Assembly (NCBI GenBank): GCA_018004645.1
Contig: JAGNBV010000015.1
Coordinates: forward strand, 1-46,550
Reading direction: 5' to 3'
Source of the DNA: Bacteroidales bacterium
GTDB taxonomy: Bacteria; Bacteroidota; Bacteroidia; Bacteroidales; CAIWKO01
Length of the DNA stretch: 46,550 bases
Shown: positions 1 through 8,109 of the stretch, piece by piece
Numbering within the stretch: position 1 is the first letter of the stretch
How the letters are laid out: each line of letters begins with the position of its first letter
Translations under genes and position numbers: made by a program
Notes under the pieces: generated by a model
Database searches by the model: none
What the model saw: the letters and a program-made list of their open reading frames with translations, nothing else
What the model was told of the DNA's origin: nothing

Positions 1-335
1 TCTGAGGCAGGTAATTTACACTAATAGCCATCTGCTATAGCGCCAGTACTTCTGCTCTTTAAAAGTACAAATGTTCATTAAATGTTATTTTTGTGCGCAG
101 CATAATTACCTCTCAATGTGACCTGAAATTTTGTTATTATTTGTTGGTTGTATAAGCAACATAATTACCTCTCAACATAACTTGTATTTATGCATTGCCA
201 TACTTTTGTAATAAAAAATTCAAAACAGTTTCTTACTTTTGATAACTTTTTTCAACGACACAATTACGGTTGCATTGTGCAATGTATTAACGGACATAGC
301 TTTTAAAACCCAAACCCTCAATAATTGCATTGATA
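1..335. other. Intergenic region upstream of the first gene, with a direct repeat
   Basis: I found no convincing gene in this AT-rich stretch. It holds a perfect 16-bp direct repeat (listed separately) and two matches to the Bacteroidota -7 element, TACTTTTG at 201-208 and 234-241. Neither has a well-spaced upstream TTTG, so the promoter of the downstream radical SAM gene is not firmly located. The 5' end of whatever lies to the left is outside the window. Confidence 0.6.
101..175. repeat. 16-bp perfect direct repeat, 59-bp period
   Basis: CATAATTACCTCTCAA occurs at 101-116 and again at 160-175. The similarity continues weakly for about 12 more bases. A partial inverted copy (AGGTAATT) lies near position 10-17. 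Two sites upstream of a gene could be regulator-binding sites, or simply a local duplication. Confidence 0.6.
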
Positions 336-2264
336 ATGAAAATTTTACTTATAAGCCCGGGAACACCAGATGAGATTGATAATAAAATTATCCGCAGCAT
401 ACCCTATCTGAATGCGAAAGCTTTTATTGCTCCTCACGCCGTAGCCACAGTGGCGGCCCTTACACCCGAAGAACATGATGTGGTAATACATGATGAATAC
501 ATCCGCGGGCCTTCGGAGGATTATTTCAGAGGAAAAAGTTTTGATATTATCGGCATTTCCATCACCTCTAATCAGTTGAAACGCAGTCTCGAAATAGCGC
601 AGGCCTGTAAAAAGTTTTGCCCGGATTCCTTAGTGGTTGTCGGGGGTATTGGAGTGGAAATGCTTATTTATAAACAGAAAGAAAATATAGATGTCGTGTT
701 TCACGGCGAAGCGGAAGAAACATGGCCAAGGTTTTTAGAAGACTATAAAAACAGGACACATCAGAAAGTTTATAAAAGCGTCATCAAGCCCGACATGAGT
801 AAAGTGCCGCCGCCACGCTGGGAACTTATCAAAGAAGACATACTTCTGTATAACTCCGTTTCGCTGCAGACTACAAGGGGATGCCCCTTCGACTGCAGTT
901 TTTGTGATGTGATTTATACCTATGGACGCAAACCCCGGAGTAAAACCATTGAGCAGGTTATCGACGAAATAAAAAAACTTCACAGCCTGGGAGTACAGAT
1001 GGTTTTTATTGCCGACGACAACTTTGCCGGAGACAAGAAATATGTCAAAGAACTGTTGCGGCGGATGATTGCGCTGAATAATTCTTTCAAAACCCCTATA
1101 GGCTTTTTCACCCAGATAGATATCACCATAGCCAATGATGACGAACTGCTGACCTTGCTGGCCGACGCCAATTTTTACAACCTGATGATCGGCATCGAAT
1201 CGGTGAACCCGGAAGCGCTGAAGGACATGAACAAAAAGCAGAACATGGGGATTTCGGCCGTGGAGGCTATCAAAAAAATTCAGTCGTACGGGATGGTGGT
1301 TTTAGCCCATATGATTATCGGCAACGAATCGGATGATATGACCGTATTTAAGAAAACAGCGGACTTTGTAATGGATGCCGACATTATTTTTCATATCTGC
1401 CATCCTCTGGCGGCGCCCCCGGGCACCAAGATGTGGTACGACTATAAACGCCAGGGCCGCGTCATACAGAATGAACCCGACGAAACCAGCGATAAAATGG
1501 ATATCATATCCAATATCATTCCGAAGCAGATGAGCCGTCAGGAGCTGTTTCTGGGGCTTGCCGACTATTGGGACGATATTTACCAGGCCGAAAAGTTCAA
1601 AGAAAGGGCAGTGTCGTTTATCCGCAACATAAACCGCCGCGCGAATATTAAAATGCCCGGATTTTCAGCGATATGGGCTATGCGAAAGATGATGGCCGGC
1701 GTATTCCGCTATTTTTTTATCAACGCCGAAAAAATACACCGGAAGACATTTATGTATATCTTGAAGTCGGCCAGAAAAAACCTCAGCTACATGATGCCGA
1801 AAATTGTCTATATTTATACTTTTTACCTGATCGACCTGAAACGCTCACAGTACGATGCCATGGTGGCCCGCGAACATGCGCGCTGGGAAAGGGAACATCC
1901 TGAAAAAATTCAAATCGACACTTCGGAAATTCCCGTGTACGAAAAAATCCGTGAACATGCTTCGGCGCTTATCCCTGCTTCATACGAATATATTTGGAAA
2001 AAATGCAACAAAAAGGAAGTGCTCTATAAAACTGTTCATGCGGCGCTGCTTGAATTCAGCGACCGGTTTGGGAAAGATTTTGAGGCGCCGGACGAGTTTT
2101 ATCTTGAGCAGATGCGCATTGCCAGCGAAAGGGTACTGCCCTCGATTATGGAAGCGGGATTCCTTTGTGCTGACGAACTGCCCGAAAAACAGCCGGGAGG
2201 TTTTACGCGCGAGATACTGGATGCCCTCGACAATGCGGTTCGGTACCGCACTATATATGGATAA
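336..2264 (+). CDS. B12-binding domain radical SAM protein
   Basis: Predicted cobalamin-dependent radical SAM enzyme of about 642 residues; substrate unknown. The N-terminal ~150 residues have the Rossmann-like pattern of a B12-binding domain (hydrophobic strands around DIIGISITS and VVVGGIGVEML). The radical SAM cluster motif CxxxCxxC follows at C183, C187 and C190, in RGCPFDCSFC. The ~200-residue tail after the barrel resembles the extra C-terminal regions of lipid- or hopanoid-type B12 radical SAM proteins. I take the ATG at 336; a TTG two codons earlier (330) is also open. The next gene begins 16 bp after the stop, so the two may be co-transcribed. No pathway partner next door reveals the substrate. 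Confidence 0.85.
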   Translation: MKILLISPGTPDEIDNKIIRSIPYLNAKAFIAPHAVATVAALTPEEHDVVIHDEYIRGPSEDYFRGKSFDIIGISITSNQLKRSLEIAQACKKFCPDSLVVVGGIGVEMLIYKQKENIDVVFHGEAEETWPRFLEDYKNRTHQKVYKSVIKPDMSKVPPPRWELIKEDILLYNSVSLQTTRGCPFDCSFCDVIYTYGRKPRSKTIEQVIDEIKKLHSLGVQMVFIADDNFAGDKKYVKELLRRMIALNNSFKTPIGFFTQIDITIANDDELLTLLADANFYNLMIGIESVNPEALKDMNKKQNMGISAVEAIKKIQSYGMVVLAHMIIGNESDDMTVFKKTADFVMDADIIFHICHPLAAPPGTKMWYDYKRQGRVIQNEPDETSDKMDIISNIIPKQMSRQELFLGLADYWDDIYQAEKFKERAVSFIRNINRRANIKMPGFSAIWAMRKMMAGVFRYFFINAEKIHRKTFMYILKSARKNLSYMMPKIVYIYTFYLIDLKRSQYDAMVAREHARWEREHPEKIQIDTSEIPVYEKIREHASALIPASYEYIWKKCNKKEVLYKTVHAALLEFSDRFGKDFEAPDEFYLEQMRIASERVLPSIMEAGFLCADELPEKQPGGFTREILDALDNAVRYRTIYG

Positions 2265-2280
2265 ATGTTGAAAAATCATT

Positions 2281-3303
2281 ATGGCTGACAGCACCTACAA
2301 GGTTTTGAAAATAGTTAAAATTGCTAAACGGTGGGGGCTCGACTGGTTTATCCTGGCATTGGTCGCCGCGATCGTGCTGGCCTTTTTATGGCCTGAGGCA
2401 GGATACAAAGAATCGGTGATTCCTCTGTCAACCATTGCTACCTGGGGTATTTCGGTAATTTTCTTTTTTTACGGACTGAAACTAAACCCTCAAAAATTAA
2501 AGTCGGGTTTGAAAAACTGGAGGGTACACCTGGTGATTCAGTTGACCACTTTTGGATTTTTTCCCTTGCTGGTGATAATAGCTAAAAGCATTATTGGTAC
2601 GGCGGTTGATGAAAATTTGTGGCTGGGGATTTTCTTTCTGGCCTGCCTCCCCGGCACTATTTCATCCTCGGTGGTCTTGGTTTCGATTGCCAAAGGGAAC
2701 ATGCCTTCGGCCATCTTTAATTCCAGCATTTCTACCCTGTTGGGTATATTTATTACCCCTTTCTGGATTGGCTTGTACCTCGGTACGTCATCGGCTGATT
2801 TCGACTTTGGACCGGTAATAATTAAATTGTTGCTTCAGGTTTTGTTTCCGGTAATACTTGGCATGTTGCTTCATTTTAAATGGGGCGCTGCAGCCGAAAA
2901 ATACGGGAATATTCTTGCGTACTTTAACCAGATAGTAATTTTGCTGATTGTTTATACTTCCTTTTGCGACTCGTTTGCTAATAATATTTTCGCGGGGTAT
3001 TCTGCCGTCATGCTGATGCTTCTGGGCGCCTCCCTGATACTGTTGTTTTATATAGTTTATTTTGTGGTGTTTGTTGCCGGCAGATTGTTAGGGTTCAGCA
3101 GGGAAGAAAAAATCACCGCTTTGTTTTGCGGTTTCAACAAATCGTTGGTGCATGGCAGCCTTATGTCAAAAGTTTTGTTTGCAGGCAGCCCGCTGGCAGG
3201 TGTTGTATTGCTCCCCATCATGATGTATCATGCATTGCAGTTGGTGATGGGCAGCATCATTGCACAACGGTTTGCAGGGAATATTTCCGGGGCAAATTCA
3301 TGA
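2281..3303 (+). CDS. SBF-like (bile acid:sodium symporter fold) transporter
   Basis: Polytopic inner-membrane protein of 340 residues with about ten hydrophobic segments. It matches the SBF-like/YfeH-RCH1 branch of the bile acid:Na+ symporter superfamily: the N-terminal pattern GLDWFILALVAAIVLAFLWP, then a glycine/proline-rich segment LACLPGTISSSVVL that corresponds to a crossover helix, and GFNKSLVHGSLMSK near the C-terminus. Length is normal for the family (320-340 residues). The substrate is unknown; relatives are linked to cation homeostasis. It starts 16 bp after the radical SAM gene and ends just before the purB promoter, so it is probably the last gene of that transcript. Confidence 0.85.
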   Translation: MADSTYKVLKIVKIAKRWGLDWFILALVAAIVLAFLWPEAGYKESVIPLSTIATWGISVIFFFYGLKLNPQKLKSGLKNWRVHLVIQLTTFGFFPLLVIIAKSIIGTAVDENLWLGIFFLACLPGTISSSVVLVSIAKGNMPSAIFNSSISTLLGIFITPFWIGLYLGTSSADFDFGPVIIKLLLQVLFPVILGMLLHFKWGAAAEKYGNILAYFNQIVILLIVYTSFCDSFANNIFAGYSAVMLMLLGASLILLFYIVYFVVFVAGRLLGFSREEKITALFCGFNKSLVHGSLMSKVLFAGSPLAGVVLLPIMMYHALQLVMGSIIAQRFAGNISGANS

Positions 3304-3304
3304 A

Positions 3305-3338
3305 TTTGCCCGGCTGCCTGAAAAAATCATTATCTTTG
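3305..3338 (+). promoter_or_regulatory. Candidate purB promoter
   Basis: TTTG at 3305-3308 and TATCTTTG at 3331-3338 fit the Bacteroidota -33/-7 pattern (TAnnTTTG exact, spacer 22, slightly long). The predicted start of transcription lies about 12-15 bases before the ATG at 3357, which supports that ATG over longer alternatives. Confidence 0.5.
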
Positions 3339-3356
3339 TTTAATAAATCAGATCCT

Positions 3357-4694
3357 ATGGAATTAAGTCCCTTAACTGCCGTTTCGCCGATTGATGGCCG
3401 GTATCATAAAGCTACCGAAACACTTTCCGGATATTTTTCTGAGTATGCACTCATCAAAAAAAGAGTATTTATTGAAACAGAGTATTTTATTGAGTTGTGT
3501 GCCATGATACCGGCATTGAAGAAGGTCAAAGAGCGGGAATTTGAAACCATACGGGATATTCACAGAAACTTTGACGAGGACGATGCTATAAAAATCAAAG
3601 AAATCGAGAAAATCACCAATCACGATGTGAAAGCCGTGGAGTATTTTTTGCGTGAACAATTCGATGCCATGAAAATTGGGGCATACAAAGAGTTTATACA
3701 TTTCGGGCTTACCTCCCAGGATATCAATAATACGGCCATGCCGCTGCTCATCAAAGAAGCCCAGTTGAATGCGGTATTGCCTGCGCTCAACAAGCTGCTG
3801 GACCGCCTGCATACCCTGGCAGGGGAGTGGAGCGATATTCCCATGTTGGCCCACACCCATGGCCAGCCGGCCACGCCTACCCGGATAGGAAAAGAAATCA
3901 TGGTTTTTGCCGAACGCCTGCACGGTCAGCTCATGCATTTTGATGATATCACTTTCGAAGGAAAGTTTGGAGGCGCCAGCGGCAACCTCAACGCGCATTA
4001 TGTGGCATACTCCGACAAAGACTGGCACGGTTTTGCAGAAAAATTTCTGTCCCGCCTCGGCCTGAAACGCCAGCGTTATACCACTCAGATAGAGCATTAC
4101 GACAACCTGGCGGCCTATTTCGACACGCTGAAGCGGATTTGCACCCTGCTGATCGATTTGTGCCGCGATATTTGGCTGTATGTTTCGATGGATTATTTTA
4201 AGCAAAAAATTGTGAAAGGCGAGGTGGGCTCTTCGGCCATGCCGCATAAGGTAAACCCTATAGATTTTGAAAATGCCGAGGGTAACCTTGGACTGGCCAT
4301 AGCGCTGTTTGAACACTTATCAGCCAAGTTGCCCGTCTCGCGCCTGCAACGCGACCTTACGGATTCTACCGTTACCCGTAACATTGGCGTGCCGGTGGCC
4401 CACCTGATGATTGCACTGAAATCTATTGACAAAGGCCTGGGCAAACTGATAGTTAACGAAAAAAAAATCACGGCCGATCTCGACCAAAACTGGGCTGTAG
4501 TGGCCGAAGCCATACAAACCATCCTGCGCAGGGAAAATTACTCCGACCCGTACAACGCATTGAAAGACCTTACCAGAAACAATCAGGTCATCACAAAAGA
4601 AATACTCCACGATTTTATCGACACACTGACCGTGAGCAAAAAAGTAAAAGAAGAACTAAAATATATCAACCCCAGAAACTTTTCCGGTAAATAA
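3357..4694 (+). CDS. purB: Adenylosuccinate lyase
   Basis: Cytosolic enzyme of purine synthesis. It splits SAICAR to AICAR plus fumarate and adenylosuccinate to AMP plus fumarate. The protein is 445 residues, close to the E. coli PurB length. It begins MELSPLTAVSPIDGRY, the conserved start of the E. coli-type subfamily. The superfamily signature SSAMPHKVNPIDFENAEGN is intact, and the active-site HTHGQPATPTRIGKE segment is present. The open frame extends upstream to 3126, but that part overlaps the transporter gene and is not PurB-like, so I place the start at the ATG at 3357 behind a good promoter. It stands alone, not in a pur operon. Confidence 0.97.
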   Translation: MELSPLTAVSPIDGRYHKATETLSGYFSEYALIKKRVFIETEYFIELCAMIPALKKVKEREFETIRDIHRNFDEDDAIKIKEIEKITNHDVKAVEYFLREQFDAMKIGAYKEFIHFGLTSQDINNTAMPLLIKEAQLNAVLPALNKLLDRLHTLAGEWSDIPMLAHTHGQPATPTRIGKEIMVFAERLHGQLMHFDDITFEGKFGGASGNLNAHYVAYSDKDWHGFAEKFLSRLGLKRQRYTTQIEHYDNLAAYFDTLKRICTLLIDLCRDIWLYVSMDYFKQKIVKGEVGSSAMPHKVNPIDFENAEGNLGLAIALFEHLSAKLPVSRLQRDLTDSTVTRNIGVPVAHLMIALKSIDKGLGKLIVNEKKITADLDQNWAVVAEAIQTILRRENYSDPYNALKDLTRNNQVITKEILHDFIDTLTVSKKVKEELKYINPRNFSGK

Positions 4695-4787
4695 TGACCA
4701 AGGGAAGTTTGTAAAGATGAATAAATAATAATAGATGATTAATTATGTGTGTTTCTGAGATATAAATACTTAACCCAACAAAATAGC

Positions 4788-5843
4788 ATGAAAAAAATAT
4801 TATTTTCCGTTGTTTTTTTTATTACCGGTGTGTGGGCTGTTGCTCAAATTCCTCCGGGATATTATGATTCGGCTTACTACCTGTCGGGCGAATCGCTGAG
4901 GGTGGCACTGCATAATATCATCAAGAATCACACGGCCATTTCCTATACCCAATTATGGAATGCTTTTCAGAATACCGATAAGAAACCCAACAACAAGGTC
5001 TGGGATATTTATTCTGATATTCCGGGCGGAACACCACCCTATGAGTTTACTTTTGTTTCGGACCAATGCGGCTCTTATTCTTCCGAAGGCGATTGCTACA
5101 ACCGCGAACATTCATTTCCGCAAAACTGGTTTGATGATTCATCGCCCGTTTATTCCGATCTGTTTCACATGTATCCTACCGATGGTTATGTCAACAACAA
5201 ACGGGGGAATTTGCCTTTTGGCGATGTGGGCTCTGCGAGTTGGACATCGCAAAATGGAAGTAAAATCGGAAATTGTTCCAATGCAGGGTATTCAAACACA
5301 GTTTTTGAGCCTATTGATGCTTTTAAAGGCGACCTGGCCCGTTCCTATTTTTATATTGCCGTGAGGTATTATGGCGAGGCGGGAAGCTGGCCGGGCAGCG
5401 ACATGACTATTAACGCCGAACCCAAACCCTGGGCCATCAATATGCTGCTCGCCTGGCATGCCAATGATACTGTGAGCCAGAAAGAGATCGACCGGAACAA
5501 TGCCATTTATAACATACAGCACAACCGTAACCCCTTTATCGACCATCCAGACTGGGTATGGAATATCTGGGGCCCCAATGTGGGGGTACAGGAATATGCT
5601 GATGTCTTCGAGGTGTCTGTGTATCCTAATCCCGCCACGGATTATGTTTATGTCAGCAGTATCAGTGGACAAATTGTTGACCGGATAGAAATATATTCAC
5701 TCACATCTGCGCTGGTCGGAAGTTTTCAATATCCCGGTGAGGGGCAATCAATAAATGTCAGTAATCTTCCCGAAGGGTTTTACACTATGGCGATACACAG
5801 CAATGGCAGGGTATCGTATAATAAAATTTCTATAATACATTAA
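4788..5843 (+). CDS. Secreted endonuclease I family protein with T9SS sorting domain
   Basis: Probable extracellular nuclease of 351 residues. A signal peptide (MKKILFSVVFFITGVWAVAQ) precedes the mature chain. The endonuclease I (EndA/Vibrio Dns-type) core shows the conserved CYNREHSFPQNWF histidine block and the FHMYPTDGYVNNKRGNLPFG block that supplies metal ligands. The last ~75 residues (VSVYPNPATDYVYV ... FYTMAIHS) form a type IX secretion type-A sorting domain, so the enzyme is probably exported across the outer membrane and anchored or released for nutrient DNA/RNA breakdown. I chose the ATG at 4788 because it opens directly into the signal peptide; the frame also runs up to a GTG at 4749. 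It converges with the MCE gene, with a gap of only 19 bp. Confidence 0.9.
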   Translation: MKKILFSVVFFITGVWAVAQIPPGYYDSAYYLSGESLRVALHNIIKNHTAISYTQLWNAFQNTDKKPNNKVWDIYSDIPGGTPPYEFTFVSDQCGSYSSEGDCYNREHSFPQNWFDDSSPVYSDLFHMYPTDGYVNNKRGNLPFGDVGSASWTSQNGSKIGNCSNAGYSNTVFEPIDAFKGDLARSYFYIAVRYYGEAGSWPGSDMTINAEPKPWAINMLLAWHANDTVSQKEIDRNNAIYNIQHNRNPFIDHPDWVWNIWGPNVGVQEYADVFEVSVYPNPATDYVYVSSISGQIVDRIEIYSLTSALVGSFQYPGEGQSINVSNLPEGFYTMAIHSNGRVSYNKISIIH

Positions 5844-5862
5844 ACACCAGCCTGAAAAACTG

Positions 5863-6855
5863 TTATTCTTTGGGGGGGGTGTATTCGTTTTTCTTTTTAC
5901 TTGGCCCGAAAACCGAGAAATTCAGGTAACGATGCGGGTTAAGTTTGATGTCTTCGACGAGTTCGTTAAGTTCTTTGGAAGATTTTTCGAGGTTATTGTA
6001 CAACGAGTCGTTGTAGATTAACATCCCTAAGGTGCCTTCGCCCCGGTTTACCTTGTCCACAATTTCCGAAAATGATTTCAGCGACTTGTCAGCATTATTA
6101 ATTGTGCTGGCGATATTGGATTGTGCAATGGTATCGCTGATGTCAGAGAAGTTTTTAATGATATTCTGAATCTTGTCGTTATTGTTTTTGATATTTTCGG
6201 AGATTGATTCCACATTGGCAATAATGCCGGCCAGATTGCTGCGCTGGTTGGTTACCAGCGTGTCGATATTATAAGTGGTATGTTCAAGGTTACGGATAGT
6301 GAAGCGTACGCTTTCAAAACTTTGTTCCAGGTTTTGCCGGGTGTTTTCATTGAACACACTTTTGATGATGACGAGCACCGAATCCAGCGAAAGCATTACA
6401 TTTTCGAACTTTTGCTTTACCGGCTGAAATTGCACATTCACTTCCTGCGTGAGGGTGGCTTGAAGCGAACTGCTCAGGGTGTCCCCGTCTTTTGCTTCGG
6501 TGGTGGCATTGCCCCGTTTCAGCTCGACGGCCCGGGAACCAAGTATGTCGGAACTGATGATCCGTGCTTCGGTATTGGCCGGTATCATCAGGTCGTTGTT
6601 GGTAACTTTGATTTTAACAATAATGCGGCCGGAATTATCCGGATGAAAACGGATATCATCCACCTGTCCCACGCGGTACCCGTTAACCAGCACCGGGTTG
6701 GCCTTAACCAGCCCGTCCACCTGGTTGTACACGGCATAAAAAGTACGTTCTTTTTTGAAGAGGTCCCTGCCTTTCAAAAAATTTATGCCCCAATACAGCA
6801 GTGCTAAGCCAACAATAAAGACAACAGCGATTTTTACTTCTTTCGAGATTTTCAA
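5863..6855 (-). CDS. MCE (MlaD-like) family lipid-transport protein
   Basis: Inner-membrane-anchored periplasmic protein of 330 residues. One N-terminal TM helix (VKIAVVFIVGLALLYWGINFL) is followed by a single MCE domain (about residues 36-120: FYAVYNQVDGLVKANPVLVNGYRVGQV) and a long helical C-terminal region rich in Ile/Asn/Asp. This is the MlaD/PqiB layout for phospholipid trafficking between membranes. No MlaE permease or MlaF ATPase gene is in the window, so partners are encoded elsewhere. It lies 30 bp downstream of the amidase gene on the same strand. The second-last codons contain a run of eight C on the coding strand (8 G at about 5872-5879 on +), which is slippage-prone but affects only the last few residues. 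Confidence 0.88.
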   Translation of the reverse strand: MKISKEVKIAVVFIVGLALLYWGINFLKGRDLFKKERTFYAVYNQVDGLVKANPVLVNGYRVGQVDDIRFHPDNSGRIIVKIKVTNNDLMIPANTEARIISSDILGSRAVELKRGNATTEAKDGDTLSSSLQATLTQEVNVQFQPVKQKFENVMLSLDSVLVIIKSVFNENTRQNLEQSFESVRFTIRNLEHTTYNIDTLVTNQRSNLAGIIANVESISENIKNNNDKIQNIIKNFSDISDTIAQSNIASTINNADKSLKSFSEIVDKVNRGEGTLGMLIYNDSLYNNLEKSSKELNELVEDIKLNPHRYLNFSVFGPSKKKNEYTPPKE

Positions 6856-6869
6856 AACGTATTTTTTTG

Positions 6870-6877
6870 CAAATATA
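6870..6877 (-). promoter_or_regulatory. Possible -7 element before the MCE gene
   Basis: On the minus strand this reads TATATTTG, an exact TAnnTTTG match 15 bp upstream of the MCE start codon. No TTTG stands at the expected -33 position, so this is only a weak candidate for an internal promoter in the amidase-MCE unit. Confidence 0.3.
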
Positions 6878-6885
6878 GTTATTTT

Positions 6886-8049
6886 TTAATTTCCGGAATA
6901 TTTCAGCGCCTCGGTGGGCGAAATGCGTTCTTCGTTGAGAAAGGCCACCACAAAGGCGTCTTTAAATCCCTTATTTTGAACTACATGCTGATAGGTAATG
7001 GCTTCCTTCAGGGTGTTGAAATTTCCACAGGTATATTTATATATCCCGTTTTGAACATAATATCTTACATTGTCGAGGCCTTTGAATTCGGGCACATCCA
7101 GTGATTTTTTCCTGCTGCTCGAAAGAAATTGCACCCTGAAATAAGGGCTGTTATCCTTTGTTTCATTGATTCGGCTGAGGGTATCGGTATTATTTACCAC
7201 AGGGCTGGTGTCGCTGACGGTAATTTTCTGAAAAATGGTATCGGGTTCTGTTTTTACCTCCTGTTTACCGGCCACGCCTTCTACGTTTGCCTTATATTCT
7301 TTGAATGCCCTGTAAATAGCCGAGGCAATGATGTTTTGGCCGCTTTCGGACATGAGGTAGAGTTCCTCGGTGGGGTTGCTGATAAAGCCAATTTCGATCA
7401 GGGCGCCGGGCATGGTGGTTTTGTACAAAACCAAAAAACCGGCCTGTTTAACTCCCCTGCTGAATCTGCCGGCCTTGCTGGTAAACTGATTCTGGACAAA
7501 ACTCGTAAAGGTAAGGCTTTGGTCGAGGTAGGCATTCTGGTACAGCGAAAAAATAATGTTGGCTTCGGGCGAGTTGGGATCAAAGCCATCGTAACGTACA
7601 CTGTAATCATTTTCATACAAAATGGCGGCATTTTCCTTTTTTGCCACTTCGAGGTTGGCCTGGCTTTTGTGAAGCCCCATCACCCAGGATTCCGTTCCCA
7701 CGGGCTCTGGACTTTTGCTGGCATTACAATGTATCGAAATAAAAAGGTCCGCTTTATGGTCGTTGGCAATTTTGGCTCTTTTATACAACTCGACAAAAAC
7801 ATCGGTCTTGCGGGTGTATACAATCTCGATGTCGGGGAAAGCCGTTTTGATATAATTGCCAATTTTCAGGGCTACCGACAAGGTAATATCTTTTTCCCTG
7901 GCCTTTTTGCCCACAGCTCCGGGGTCGTCACCACCGTGCCCGGCATCGATAACAACCTTCCTGATTTTTATGGCCTGAGCCGTTACGTAGCCCGGTATCC
8001 CTAAAATCATAAGGGCCAACAAAACAAAAATTAAATTATTCCGTTTCAT
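6886..8049 (-). CDS. N-acetylmuramoyl-L-alanine amidase with SPOR-like tail
   Basis: Periplasmic cell-wall hydrolase that cuts the bond between N-acetylmuramic acid and the stem peptide, used in daughter-cell separation. The 387-residue protein has a signal peptide (NLIFVLLALMILGIPGYVTAQA) and an Amidase_3 domain (about residues 28-235) with zinc-site and catalytic motifs VVIDAGHGGDDPGAVG, SIHCNAS and ALIEIGFISNP. A linker leads to a C-terminal region (about 300-385: YFRVQFLSSSRKK ... YKYTCGNFNTLKEA) that resembles a SPOR peptidoglycan-binding domain. The MCE gene follows on the same strand, and lptD diverges 60 bp upstream, so this is an envelope-biogenesis cluster. Confidence 0.93.
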   Translation of the reverse strand: MKRNNLIFVLLALMILGIPGYVTAQAIKIRKVVIDAGHGGDDPGAVGKKAREKDITLSVALKIGNYIKTAFPDIEIVYTRKTDVFVELYKRAKIANDHKADLFISIHCNASKSPEPVGTESWVMGLHKSQANLEVAKKENAAILYENDYSVRYDGFDPNSPEANIIFSLYQNAYLDQSLTFTSFVQNQFTSKAGRFSRGVKQAGFLVLYKTTMPGALIEIGFISNPTEELYLMSESGQNIIASAIYRAFKEYKANVEGVAGKQEVKTEPDTIFQKITVSDTSPVVNNTDTLSRINETKDNSPYFRVQFLSSSRKKSLDVPEFKGLDNVRYYVQNGIYKYTCGNFNTLKEAITYQHVVQNKGFKDAFVVAFLNEERISPTEALKYSGN

Positions 8050-8109
8050 CAGGATGATTTATTTTAATTAGTTTTGTCAATAATTTCAGGTTTTTTGTGA
8101 CGCAAAATT

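Noticed and set aside
3126-3356. N-terminal extension of purB
   Set aside because: The frame is open but overlaps the transporter gene, is cysteine/histidine rich and unlike any PurB; the promoter at 3305-3338 lies inside it.
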